The notes: a model not told the origin generated them from the sequence alone. Positions 45,712 to 54,289 are shown, numbered from the stretch's first letter. The stretch: DNA of 64,000 nucleotides from Clostridium_AD estertheticum_D (GCF_018861295.1 NZ_JAHLDM010000001.1:186001-250000); one strand, 5' to 3'. A program made the numbers and translations.

Positions 45712-45935
45712 AAAAAAAACTTCCATCTCAAAAAAGAGACGAAAGTAATATTCCGCGGTACCACTCTAGTTAGGTTTTACACCTCACTTGCAAATATAAC
45801 GGTTTTAACCGTACTTGTTTTTACAAGTAGGCTTTTACTTACAATGTAAGTCATAGGTAAGTTCATATTTTATCATTACTGCTTTACAGCTAACAGCAGC
45901 TCTCTAAAAAATGATATAAATACTAATACTCCTAA
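45712..45935 (-). promoter_or_regulatory. Leucine-specific T-box leader of leuS
   Basis: On the minus strand the T-box reads AGAGTGGTACCGCGG (45767-45753), followed by a terminator stem ACTTTCGTCTC/GAGATGGAAGT and a T-run. The specifier loop shows CTT (45861-45859) in the context ATGAACTTACC, a leucine codon, matching leuS. Confidence 0.92.
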
Positions 45936-46043
45936 TAAAGCTATTTATTATATTAGTGTTTGTTTATTGCTAGATTATTATCCATTATAATTTAAATAAA
46001 ATTTTGTGTCAATACCATAAGTTCATAAGTACTTATGGTATTT

Positions 46044-46547
46044 TTATTTGAATTTCTTTAAGAGGTTTTTATTAGCATAAGAAATAAAAGCAGTAAGTGC
46101 ATAATCATAGACTACAAAGCCAACCTCCACAATAATAAGGAGCAGATAAACATTTATATTTATATTTGGGATTTTTAGGAACAACATTTTATATATAAAT
46201 ACGATTATACCGGAGGTTATATTAAAATACAATAACTTTAGTATAATTTCTATAGGAATATTTCTTAGCTTTTCTACATAATATTTTACAAAACCATAGG
46301 AACCAAAAATCAATATATAGCTCAGGCCTATAAGCTTTGATGGTATAATAAATAAACTAAGTAAGGAAACAGCACCGTAGACTACAACAGTATTCTTTAC
46401 TCCAGTAAGCATAATGGAAAGAGGAATAATGCAAGAAGCTATACATAGTACAGATAATCTGTTTGTAGGTATAACGGAAGATATATATAGTAATATCAAA
46501 CTAAGTGCTGCGAATATTCCACCTTTAGCAATATGGTTAGATTTCAT
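46044..46547 (-). CDS. Membrane protein of unknown function
   Basis: This 167-residue protein has about five hydrophobic segments and begins MKSNHIAKGGIFAALSLILL, resembling the first helix of ECF S-component-like or DUF-type membrane proteins. The ATG at 46547 has AGGAGATGA upstream; the longer frame to 46682 runs through the DnaJ gene and is not used. It is the last gene of the CYTH-DUF5685-DnaJ operon, 25 bp after the DnaJ stop. I do not recognise a named family. Its place next to a J-domain gene is shared by several clostridia as far as I recall, but I cannot confirm it here. Confidence 0.6.
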   Translation of the reverse strand: MKSNHIAKGGIFAALSLILLYISSVIPTNRLSVLCIASCIIPLSIMLTGVKNTVVVYGAVSLLSLFIIPSKLIGLSYILIFGSYGFVKYYVEKLRNIPIEIILKLLYFNITSGIIVFIYKMLFLKIPNININVYLLLIIVEVGFVVYDYALTAFISYANKNLLKKFK

Positions 46548-46572
46548 AAAATCATCTCCTAAATTAATAGAC

Positions 46573-47217
46573 TTAGCAACACGAAATAAGATCTCCGCCG
46601 AAACATTCACAAATGGTATCTGCGCACCAGAGGTTAAGGCACATGTTACCCATACCGCCGGAATTGTTATTTGTCCTACCATAATAGTTATTTCTATAAT
46701 TTGAAGATTGATTATTTAGTTGATTAAAACTTTGTCTGTATTCAACATTATTAGGTTCTTGAGTGCAGGCGCGATTAATAAAAGTATAAGCACTATCATG
46801 CCAACCTTTTTTTAGGTGAACTGTTCCCATTAAAAAATTCCACTCAGCAGTTTTTGTGTTCATGGAGCCTAATTTTTGCTCAGCAGAGGGGATGTTCCCA
46901 CTATTTATATCCATTCTTATAGATTGATATATATTGTTATTATTGTAGTCATTATTTGAACTTGAACCATTATTAGAAGAACTATTATTGGAACTATAAT
47001 TGTTAGAAGAACTGTTATTATTAGAAGATCCATTGCCTTTCATAAGTGTATCATAAGCTTCATTTAATTCTCTCATTTTAACTTCAGCCAAATCTTTTAA
47101 TGGATTGTTACCATATTGATCAGGATGATACTTTTTTGCTAGTTCTCTATAAGCTTTTTTAATATCTTCTTTAGAGGTTCCTTCTTTTACACCAAGTACT
47201 TCATAGGGATTTGCCAT
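46573..47217 (-). CDS. J-domain protein with Ser/Asn linker and Cys-rich tail
   Basis: The first ~65 residues of this 214-residue protein are a full J domain, with helix II and the essential HPD in KKYHPDQYG. J domains stimulate DnaK ATPase. A low-complexity Ser/Asn stretch follows (~67-100). Then comes a TPR-like helical pair (~103-165), a second Asn-rich stretch, and a tail that reads CLNLWCADTICECFGGD and ends in CC. The tail has six Cys in about 22 residues and may bind metal or sit at a membrane. It lacks the DnaJ zinc-finger and client domains, so it is a specialised J protein. It overlaps the DUF5685 gene by 17 bp. Confidence 0.85.
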   Translation of the reverse strand: MANPYEVLGVKEGTSKEDIKKAYRELAKKYHPDQYGNNPLKDLAEVKMRELNEAYDTLMKGNGSSNNNSSSNNYSSNNSSSNNGSSSNNDYNNNNIYQSIRMDINSGNIPSAEQKLGSMNTKTAEWNFLMGTVHLKKGWHDSAYTFINRACTQEPNNVEYRQSFNQLNNQSSNYRNNYYGRTNNNSGGMGNMCLNLWCADTICECFGGDLISCC

Positions 47218-48106
47218 TTTTATCTTCCACTCCTTTTAAATTATCAATAGTTTCATTCGTAAATACTTTATCCATCTTTTCCATGAGTCCTAGTTCTAGT
47301 ATATTACATAATATATCTTCATTTTTAATTAAAGGCAAATTATTCAAATGTTTTAAACATAAAGAGGCACATGTAGCTAATATAAAATCAATTCTTGGTT
47401 TAATTAATAGAGAAAAACTTTTAAAATCCAGATTGTCTGTATTAAGTAATGAATTTATAGCATTGAAAGAATTACTTTTTATATCCTTTTCTAAATCATC
47501 ATAAGCATCTATAATATATATCCATTTGCCTAAATTATACCCAAGCCAGTATAAATCATCTTTAAAAGAGGATTCTTTATAATAAAACGATATTATAAAA
47601 CCTGTAAGATCAGCAAAGACATGTGATAATTCATCTATACCTATATCATTATGATTTGCCTCTAGAGTGTTTAGAAGTAATAGTTTGTCTTTTGTATACT
47701 CCATTACATCAGTATATGATAATTCTGCCTTTGGTAAATAGGTTTTTAAAAATATCGAATAAATTCTGCTCTTCATTGTTTTATTATCTTGGACATCATC
47801 CATTAGCTTATAATAAGCTAATGTAACATTGCAAAAAGCAGCGTAATCTAAAGCTTTATTATTATTTATCATAAGTCTTTTTTTTAATGGGTGTATTAAA
47901 CATTTAAATTTAACGAAATTATATTTACTTTCTGATAAGGAATCCAAAAGTACTGCTAAAAATGTCATGTCAAAATTTAGAGTAAGTCTTGGAAGATTAC
48001 CAAAATCATTTTTTATGGAATTACATAGACCACAATAATAAGCTTTGAATATCTCGTAGTCTTTTATCTTCATTTCCATTTTACATGGAGTTACATATCC
48101 AAACAT
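47201..48106 (-). CDS. DUF5685 family protein
   Basis: This 301-residue, mostly helical protein begins MFGYVTPCKMEMKIKDYEIF, with a C-G-L-C pair in AYYCGLCNSIK near residue 30, as in the DUF5685 family. Two acidic motifs stand out: LMDDVQDNK near residue 104 and IIDAYDDLEKDIK near residue 200. Their type and spacing recall the two Asp-rich metal motifs of all-alpha isoprenoid synthases. It overlaps the J-domain gene by 17 bp and touches the CYTH gene by one base, so the three are translationally coupled. The function is unknown; the isoprenoid link is my inference from the motifs. Confidence 0.75.
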   Translation of the reverse strand: MFGYVTPCKMEMKIKDYEIFKAYYCGLCNSIKNDFGNLPRLTLNFDMTFLAVLLDSLSESKYNFVKFKCLIHPLKKRLMINNNKALDYAAFCNVTLAYYKLMDDVQDNKTMKSRIYSIFLKTYLPKAELSYTDVMEYTKDKLLLLNTLEANHNDIGIDELSHVFADLTGFIISFYYKESSFKDDLYWLGYNLGKWIYIIDAYDDLEKDIKSNSFNAINSLLNTDNLDFKSFSLLIKPRIDFILATCASLCLKHLNNLPLIKNEDILCNILELGLMEKMDKVFTNETIDNLKGVEDKNGKSL

Positions 48107-48654
48107 TATAGCTTTTCCATTGATTTTTTGGCTTTTAATATTTCATAAATGCTTTTAGAGGTAGTATCTTCTAAACTGTAACCAAGTAATCTTACAACTT
48201 CTTCAATCTCAGGTTCTGATGCACTTTCAATTTCTATATAAGGAAAAGGACAAAAATCCTTCTCATTTATGTCGATTTCTATAAGAGTATTTTTATATTT
48301 ATAGCTTTCTCTATATTTTTTAATAGACTGCATAAGCTCGAGGCCTAAGGCTTCAAATATTCCCCTCGCTGCAATTTCATCTTTAATTTCAGATTCATGC
48401 TCATCCATAATTTTATATTTTTCTTGGCTTATAAGTTTTTTTGTGGTGATATAGTGAATAGTTGAATTTTTTAAATTATCTTTAACTGTACGTATTCTTG
48501 CATAGCCTTTACCGAGTAGTAGTCTTTTATCCGAGAAATCATAAATATTATTTATTTGATCTTCTTGTTTTACTTTTATGCAATTTAAACTTAATAATTT
48601 TTCGCGAATTTTCTTAACATCAATGTCTATAATTCTAAGCTCTATTTCTTTCAA
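48106..48654 (-). CDS. CYTH domain protein
   Basis: The product is a 182-residue member of the CYTH (adenylyl cyclase class IV/thiamine triphosphatase) superfamily, which acts on triphosphates inside a beta tunnel. The N-terminal EIELRI matches the ExExK/R signature. Later basic and acidic strands are GKGYARIRTVKD, YITTKKLIS, and the IEIDINEKDFCPFPYIEIE pair. The start is TTG at 48654 with AAGGAGG six bases upstream; the longer frame has no such site. First gene of a tight four-gene operon. The substrate (polyphosphate, thiamine triphosphate or ATP) cannot be told from sequence. Confidence 0.85.
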   Translation of the reverse strand: MKEIELRIIDIDVKKIREKLLSLNCIKVKQEDQINNIYDFSDKRLLLGKGYARIRTVKDNLKNSTIHYITTKKLISQEKYKIMDEHESEIKDEIAARGIFEALGLELMQSIKKYRESYKYKNTLIEIDINEKDFCPFPYIEIESASEPEIEEVVRLLGYSLEDTTSKSIYEILKAKKSMEKL

Positions 48655-48771
48655 AATAATCCTCCTTGATACTTTAGGGTATATAATGATCAATAAATTA
48701 ATTAACCATTAATTGTGATTATATCATAAGTTAAATAAAGTAACATTAATAATTCATTAAAATTATCAATT

Positions 48772-48800
48772 TTGATAGCAATATATGACTTTGTTATAAT
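48772..48800 (+). promoter_or_regulatory. Probable sigma-A promoter of the NA37 gene
   Basis: TTGATA (48772-48777) and a perfect TATAAT (48795-48800) are separated by 17 bp, implying a transcript start near 48807 and a 5' leader of about 155 bases. Confidence 0.75.
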
Positions 48801-48825
48801 CATAAATACATAGTATAATAGTTAA

Positions 48826-48934
48826 GCACATTCAAATAAGTAAACTCATCTCTTTCAGAACTGTTAAATCATCTCTTGAGAGATGTTACAGTCCCTCAGG
48901 AGATGATTTAACTTGTGAATTATTTTCATGTGCC
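48826..48934 (+). other. Long structured 5' leader element
   Basis: The outer arms GCACATTCAAATAA and TTATTTTCATGTGC pair with one mismatch pair of bases. Inside is a perfect 13-bp stem, GTTAAATCATCTC (48863-48875) with GAGATGATTTAAC (48900-48912), and an inner CATCTCTTGAGAGATG hairpin. It lies between the promoter and the ribosome binding site of the NA37 gene and has no terminator T-run. A shortened relative lies at 37494-37540. Confidence 0.65.
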
Positions 48935-48961
48935 TTAGATAATTATTAAGGTGGTGTTTTT

Positions 48962-50011
48962 TTGGAGTATATAAAAGAAGTTAATATAAATGAGGCTATT
49001 ATTCATGTTTTAGATAACAATGCAGATGAACCTATCTTGAACGAATATGCATTAGATTTAGATGAGGAAAAATATAATTTTATACTTAAACATATTCAAA
49101 AATGCTTAAAAGATGAAGACTTAAAATATGGGGTATTTTCTCCTGAGTCAAATATAGTAAAAGATTTATCTCAAGAATATTTAAATGGTGAGAATAACAT
49201 ACTCGCTGTTTCAAAGGAACTAGCAAAACAAATGTTTGTTTTAATGAGATCTAAGGGGAGTATTCCTTCTTGTGATTTAATAGTAGTATCTTTTACTACG
49301 GAGTTTGGTCCAGTACTTGCTATATTTAAAATGGATTATATAAAAAACTATGTTCATACTATTGAGTTTCTGGATGAAAAATTAGGAATTGATATAGTGC
49401 CACAGTTTACGGGTCTACCTGGTAGTTCTCAAAGGATACAAAAATGCGCTTTTATAAAACCAATTAGAGATGAAAATAGTTTTGATTTAATGGTTATTGA
49501 TAAAAGGAGCAAAACCAAGGAATCAAATAATGAGAACCAAGAGAATGACTCAAACTATTTTATTAATAATTATTTAGGTTGCACGATTGTTGACAATGAA
49601 AGAGATGTCACTAAAAGTTTTGTAAAGGCAGTTGAAAAATTCACCCAGAATACTTTCGCAGAAAATGCAGATGAAGCAGAAGTTGTTAGAAGTACTATAA
49701 AAAGAAAACTTAGAGAAGAAGATAATATTGATGTTAAAGAATTGTCGCAGCAGATATTTCCTGAAAATAATGAAAATAAGGAGAAATTTGTTGAGTTTAT
49801 AGCACAGCAAGGAATTTGTGAAAATATTAGTCTTGATAAAGAATGGATAGATAAAAAATTAAAAAGAGTAAGACTCAAGATTGATAAGGATATAGATTTA
49901 TATGTAAATGAAGAAACATATCATGATGATAGTCGCTTTGAAATACAAAGAAATGGTGATGGAACAATTAATATGGTTATCAAACATGTAAGTAATTACG
50001 TTGAAAAATAA
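48962..50011 (+). CDS. Nucleoid-associated protein, NA37 (YejK/NdpA) family
   Basis: This 349-residue soluble protein matches the 37-kDa nucleoid-associated family: it begins with IHVLDNNADEPILNEYALDL, continues with FILKHIQKCLKDEDLKYG, and has the FTTEFGPVLAIFKMDY core near residue 110. E. coli YejK is a known nucleoid component; in Firmicutes the role is less certain, and related proteins are encoded near defence or mobile genes, which is not the case here. The start is TTG, after AAGGTGGTG. It has a strong promoter and a long structured leader. A family-B palindrome begins five bases after the stop codon. Confidence 0.85.
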   Translation: MEYIKEVNINEAIIHVLDNNADEPILNEYALDLDEEKYNFILKHIQKCLKDEDLKYGVFSPESNIVKDLSQEYLNGENNILAVSKELAKQMFVLMRSKGSIPSCDLIVVSFTTEFGPVLAIFKMDYIKNYVHTIEFLDEKLGIDIVPQFTGLPGSSQRIQKCAFIKPIRDENSFDLMVIDKRSKTKESNNENQENDSNYFINNYLGCTIVDNERDVTKSFVKAVEKFTQNTFAENADEAEVVRSTIKRKLREEDNIDVKELSQQIFPENNENKEKFVEFIAQQGICENISLDKEWIDKKLKRVRLKIDKDIDLYVNEETYHDDSRFEIQRNGDGTINMVIKHVSNYVEK

Positions 50012-50015
50012 AGAG

Positions 50016-50205
50016 AAAAAGTATATTTCACTAGTAATGCAGTCACTTCGCTAAGAACTACTAATTATATTTTTAATTAATCTGCTAAAAAGCATAAACT
50101 CGCTGTGCTCAAACATATGCTTTTCTTAACGCATCTTAATTAAAAATATAATAAGAAGTTCTAAAGCTCGCTTCAATGCATTATACGTAATATATACTTT
50201 TTTTT
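50016..50205. repeat. Palindromic repeat family B, copy 2
   Basis: This ~190-bp imperfect palindrome is about 80% identical to 3455-3641 and in the same orientation. The arms run from AAAAAGTATATTTCAC to GTAATATATACTTTTT. The centre reads AAAAGCATA...TATGCTTTT, where copy 1 has ACATA...TATGT, a paired A-T to G-C change. No ORF. Confidence 0.85.
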
Positions 50206-50232
50206 GGCGTAAGAAATTTAATGCAAAATAAA

Positions 50233-50273
50233 CCCAAAAGACCCACAGCATATTATACTGTGGGTCTTTTGAA
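50233..50273. terminator. Bidirectional terminator before fba
   Basis: The stem CAAAAGACCCACAG/CTGTGGGTCTTTTG lies between the convergent NA37 and fba genes and can serve both. Confidence 0.85.
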
Positions 50274-50293
50274 TTTAATAATTAAGATCTAAA

Positions 50294-51241
50294 TTACTTA
50301 GATGAGTTAGAAGATCCTAAAACATTAGTAATTTTACCTTCAACTAATTTAGTTATGTTAGTTCTTGCTTCTCCTAAATATTTTCTAGGATCTATTTCGC
50401 CAAGGTTTTTTGTAAGTACTTTTCTTATTGAACCAGTCATTGCAAGTCTTAAATCAGTATCCATGTTTATTTTACAAACAGACATAGAAGCTGCTTTTCT
50501 AAGCATTTCTAGTGGGATTCCTTTTGCACCCTTCATTTCTCCACCAAATTCATTGATCATAGTAACATATTCTTGATCTACAGCAGATGCACCATGAAGA
50601 ACTATTGGAAAATTATGAAGACCAGCTTCTTCTAATTTTTTTGTGATTAAAGTTAATCTTTCAAAATCAAGTTTAGGTTCACCTTTGAATTTATATGCAC
50701 CATGGCTTGTTCCTATAGCTATAGCTAAAGAATCTATACCAGTTCTTGTTACATAATCTACTGCTTGTTCTGGATCAGTATATGTTGCATCTGCTGCTGA
50801 AACACTAACAGCATCTTCAACTCCAGCAAGTTTACCAAGCTCAGCTTCAACTACAACACCTTTAGAATGAGCAAAATCAACTACTTCTTTAGTTGTTCTT
50901 ACATTTTCTTCATAATCAAAATGAGAACCATCATACATTACTGAAGTAAATCCAGAAGCTATTGCAAGCTTACATTGTGCCAAATCTGAACCGTGATCTA
51001 AGTGAAGAGCTATATCAAGACCAGTGTCTTCTATAGCAGCCTCTACCATTTTTCTAAGGTAAGTTGGTCTTGCATATTTCATTGCGCCGCCTGATACTTG
51101 AAGTATAACAGCTGACTTGTGAATCGCACAAGCGTCGATAACTCCTTGAATTATTTCCATGTTATTGATGTTAAAAGCACCAATTGCGTAATTTCCTTCT
51201 ATTGCCTTTTCAAACATTTTAGTAGTAGTAACTAAAGCCAT
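50294..51241 (-). CDS. fba: Fructose-bisphosphate aldolase, class II
   Basis: This 315-residue zinc aldolase cleaves fructose 1,6-bisphosphate to triose phosphates in glycolysis. The N-terminal Asn/His region and the zinc ligands are visible in HLDHGSD near residue 83, SVMYDGSHFDYEENV near 105, GTSHGAYKF near 183 and LHGASAVD near 217. The NMDTDLR phosphate-binding stretch is near 257. Length fits the class IIB enzymes of Firmicutes. The ATG at 51241 has AAAGGTGG upstream; the earlier in-frame start is not needed. The leader holds two alternative small hairpins (51267-51292). Confidence 0.95.
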   Translation of the reverse strand: MALVTTTKMFEKAIEGNYAIGAFNINNMEIIQGVIDACAIHKSAVILQVSGGAMKYARPTYLRKMVEAAIEDTGLDIALHLDHGSDLAQCKLAIASGFTSVMYDGSHFDYEENVRTTKEVVDFAHSKGVVVEAELGKLAGVEDAVSVSAADATYTDPEQAVDYVTRTGIDSLAIAIGTSHGAYKFKGEPKLDFERLTLITKKLEEAGLHNFPIVLHGASAVDQEYVTMINEFGGEMKGAKGIPLEMLRKAASMSVCKINMDTDLRLAMTGSIRKVLTKNLGEIDPRKYLGEARTNITKLVEGKITNVLGSSNSSK

Positions 51242-51266
51242 ATTAATTCCACCTTTCAAATTTTGT

Positions 51267-51292
51267 AGGGACATTTATTGTCCCTGCGGGAC
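51267..51292 (-). promoter_or_regulatory. Two mutually exclusive hairpins in the fba leader
   Basis: AGGGACA/TGTCCCT (51267-51285) and GTCCC-TGC-GGGAC (51280-51292) share the same GTCCC bases, so only one can form at a time. They lie 26 bases or more upstream of the fba start, on the far side of its ribosome binding site. They may end DUF4363 transcripts or tune fba. Confidence 0.4.
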
Positions 51293-51367
51293 TTTTTATG
51301 ATTCATTATAATTATAAGCTATAAATGGAGTATTTTCTACCCTTTTACTATAAATGATATCTATAAA

Positions 51368-51748
51368 TTAAAAAATATTGCTTATAGATACTTTTTCATG
51401 GGACATTATATGATCAACAAGATATTTCATAACATGAACAGTGGCTAATCCTTCTGACTTATCTTTAATTTTTATATATTGAGTTAATTTTAGAATCTCG
51501 CTATCTATATTATCTAAGTCTTCATGGTGTGCATATATAGTTAAAAGTTTAGAAGTTTTCTTCCACTCAGCTATGTAATCTAGTGATAATTTGTATGCTT
51601 CTTGATACTTTTCTTTAATTATATAGCTCTCAAGAGTGCAATTTAAATCTTGTAACTTGCTACATTTGACATTTATAATATTTACAGATAAAAATATTCC
51701 TACCATCATTATAACGAACAAGCTAAAAGCTATCAAAACATTTTTCAT
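51368..51748 (-). CDS. DUF4363 family protein
   Basis: This 126-residue protein has one N-terminal membrane helix (~4-24) followed by an outward or periplasm-like helical domain (KYQEAYKLSLDYIAEWKKTSKLLTIYAHHEDL in pieces, ~48-80). DUF4363 proteins regularly follow DUF421 genes in clostridia. The reading frames overlap by four bases (ATGA), so translation is coupled. Function unknown; the partner suggests work at the membrane surface, possibly linked to sporulation or envelope stress, which is only inference. Confidence 0.8.
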   Translation of the reverse strand: MKNVLIAFSLFVIMMVGIFLSVNIINVKCSKLQDLNCTLESYIIKEKYQEAYKLSLDYIAEWKKTSKLLTIYAHHEDLDNIDSEILKLTQYIKIKDKSEGLATVHVMKYLVDHIMSHEKVSISNIF

Positions 51749-52434
51749 TTTTTATTAACTTTCCCTTCTTTAAGTTGATAATAAAACTTATTTTTAGAGT
51801 CAAGCAGGCCTATGAAGAGATCACTTGCATAGGAAATTTTATTTCTTTTTAATATATTTTTTAGCCAAATTTCATCTTTTTCTAAAAGTTTTAAATTCTT
51901 ATAATTAATGATGCCATCCATAATCAAAGGTATAGGTAAAGACTCTTGAGTTATAGTTATATTTAAATCATCTTTTGTAGCAGTAGATTGACCGGTTTTT
52001 GGTAATATAGACAATGCACCACTAGTCTCCAAAATAGCATATTGGATATCGGATAAATTAAAATATCCTTTTAATCTAAGTTCTTCTAGCAAATCATTAA
52101 TATTAAATCTTTGATATCTTAGTTCTTTGATATCTATTTTGCCGTCTCTTATTAATATGCTGGGGGTACCTGTTAACAGTTTCCTAGCCTTTTCACTTTT
52201 TAGCTCAATATAAGATGAAGCTACTTGTAGAAATAGCAAAGTAATTATTGGTATAATGGCATGTAAAAGTGGTATTCTTATATCTTCCATTGGAAAGGTT
52301 GCAAGATCGGAAATCATTAAAGCAATTACTAGTTCAAAGGGTTCAAGCTGACCTATTTGTTTTTTACCCATCATCCTCATAATAAATATTATTGAAAAGT
52401 ATAAGAAAAAAGTTCTGATTACTAAAACAAGCAC
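51745..52434 (-). CDS. DUF421 domain membrane protein (YetF/YrbG type)
   Basis: The product has 229 residues, with three N-terminal membrane helices (~5-25, 30-55, 60-80) and a cytosolic alpha/beta domain. The family signatures are RMMGKKQIGQLEPFELVIALMISDLA, RKLLTGTPSILIRDGKI and LRLKGYFNLSDIQYAILETSG. DUF421 proteins are widespread in spore formers; B. subtilis relatives are placed in spore germination or membrane proteins but their reaction is unknown. GTG start after AGAGGTG. Operon with DUF4363. Confidence 0.88.
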   Translation of the reverse strand: MLVLVIRTFFLYFSIIFIMRMMGKKQIGQLEPFELVIALMISDLATFPMEDIRIPLLHAIIPIITLLFLQVASSYIELKSEKARKLLTGTPSILIRDGKIDIKELRYQRFNINDLLEELRLKGYFNLSDIQYAILETSGALSILPKTGQSTATKDDLNITITQESLPIPLIMDGIINYKNLKLLEKDEIWLKNILKRNKISYASDLFIGLLDSKNKFYYQLKEGKVNKK

Positions 52435-52560
52435 AATATCACCTCTTTACTATATAATGTATATGGTTTGTTAAATCACGAAAATTATAAGGGGTAAATG
52501 ATACATTTTTTTAAAATTACAGTATAATAGTACTAATAACTAAAAATAGGGGATGGGCAA

Positions 52561-54219
52561 ATGGGCAGTTTCGATATAGTGCTTAAGGATGGTAGAAACG
52601 TAGTAGCCAAAGTGGGAACTACGTTAAATGATATTATTAAAGAAAATAATTTAAAAAATGATTTACCAGTAGTTCTAGGTAAAATTAATAATAAAATTTA
52701 TGAACTAGGAACAACTATTATGAATGAGGGTAATTTTGAAACTGTGGATATTGCTAGCAGAATAGGAATGACGACCTACGTTAGGACTCTTCAATTTGTA
52801 TTGATAAAAGCAATTTCAGAATTATTTCCAAGAGCTAATATTTCTATTGAACATTCTCTAAGTAAAGGGTTGTTCGGAGAAATAGATAAGACGCAAGCAC
52901 TTGATATTGATGATATATATGACATAAAAAATAGAATGAGTGAAATAATAAAAGCAGATACTCCTATAAGAAAAATAACGTTTTCCAAAGAGAGGGCAGT
53001 TGAGATATTTACACAGTATAATATGCAAGATAAAGTAAAGCTTTTAAAATATGTTAACTCAAAGGAAATAAAACTTTATGAATTAAATGGAAGATATGAT
53101 TATTTTTATGGACCTATGGCTTATTCAACAGGGATATTAAAAACATTTGATTTGATGTATTATGAGCCAGGTTTTATACTAAGATATCCGACTATTGATA
53201 ACCCAGACAGACTTCCTAAGTTTAACAAACAAGAAAAATTAGCTAAAGTGTTTTATGAAGCAGCGCAATGGGGAGAAATACTAGGGGTTGGAAGCGTCGG
53301 TGCACTAAATGATGAAGTGGTAAATGGTGACATTGTTAATTTAATCAGGGTGGCTGAGGCGCTCCATGAAAAGAAAATCGCATATATTGCGGATATGATT
53401 CATAAGAGGAGATTAGCTAAACTAGTGCTTATAGCGGGACCATCGTCTTCAGGGAAAACCACTTTTTCAAAGAGGTTAGGTGTTCAATTAACTGTAAATG
53501 GATTGATACCAATATTTATTTCGTTAGATGATTATTTTTTTGATAGGGAAATTACCCCGAGAGATGAAAATGGTGATTATGATTTTGAATCTATATATGC
53601 TTTGGATTTGAAACTTTTTAACAAGGATTTAGAATTACTACTTTCTGGCGTGGAAATCGAAATACCAAGTTTTAATTTTAAAACAGGAAAGAGGGAATGG
53701 GTTAATAATAAAATTGTAATGCCTAAAAATGGGATTGTTATTGTAGAAGGAATACATGGATTAAATGAAATATTGACCTCATCGATACCAAAAGAGAGAA
53801 AGTTTAAAATATATATAAGTCCTTTAACGCAACTAAATGTAGATGATCACAATAGAATTTCCACAACAGAGGTAAGAATGATTAGGAGAATAGTTAGAGA
53901 TTATTTATCTAGGGGATATGGCGCCGAAGATACTCTTAAAATGTGGCCTTCTATAAAACGTGGAGAAGAAAAAAATATTTTTGTATTTCAAGAGCAGGCA
54001 GATGTAATGTTTAACTCTAGTTCAGTCTATGAGCTTTGTGTGCTTAAGAAATTTGCATTAGAAGAGCTTAATAAATTGGGAGAAGATAGCCCAGTATATT
54101 ATGAAGCAAGTAAATTAAGAAGTTTTTTAAATTTCTTTAAAGATGTAGACAAAGACTTGGTTCCAGATAATTCAATAATAAGAGAATTCACTGGTGGAAG
54201 TTGTTTTTATCAATACTGA
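52561..54219 (+). CDS. Nucleoside (uridine) kinase-like protein with TGS and SAD domains
   Basis: The product is 552 residues. The first ~65 form a TGS domain (LKDGRNVVAKVGTTLNDII). Residues ~80-270 resemble the second additional domain of threonyl/alanyl-tRNA synthetases. The C-terminal half is a P-loop kinase of the uridine kinase/phosphoribulokinase type, with GPSSSGKTTFSKRL near 295, SLDDYFFDR near 328 and VEGIHGLNE near 398. This fusion is common in clostridia and Thermotoga relatives and is usually annotated as uridine kinase; the true phosphate acceptor is not established. It has an unusual partnership of a tRNA-synthetase-like half with a kinase. ATG follows GGGGATGG. Confidence 0.88.
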   Translation: MGSFDIVLKDGRNVVAKVGTTLNDIIKENNLKNDLPVVLGKINNKIYELGTTIMNEGNFETVDIASRIGMTTYVRTLQFVLIKAISELFPRANISIEHSLSKGLFGEIDKTQALDIDDIYDIKNRMSEIIKADTPIRKITFSKERAVEIFTQYNMQDKVKLLKYVNSKEIKLYELNGRYDYFYGPMAYSTGILKTFDLMYYEPGFILRYPTIDNPDRLPKFNKQEKLAKVFYEAAQWGEILGVGSVGALNDEVVNGDIVNLIRVAEALHEKKIAYIADMIHKRRLAKLVLIAGPSSSGKTTFSKRLGVQLTVNGLIPIFISLDDYFFDREITPRDENGDYDFESIYALDLKLFNKDLELLLSGVEIEIPSFNFKTGKREWVNNKIVMPKNGIVIVEGIHGLNEILTSSIPKERKFKIYISPLTQLNVDDHNRISTTEVRMIRRIVRDYLSRGYGAEDTLKMWPSIKRGEEKNIFVFQEQADVMFNSSSVYELCVLKKFALEELNKLGEDSPVYYEASKLRSFLNFFKDVDKDLVPDNSIIREFTGGSCFYQY

Positions 54220-54289
54220 TGAAATCTAACTACTTTGAGTATCACATAAAGATTCATCATATAGGCTGTTCTGATAGTGGAGCGTTCGT

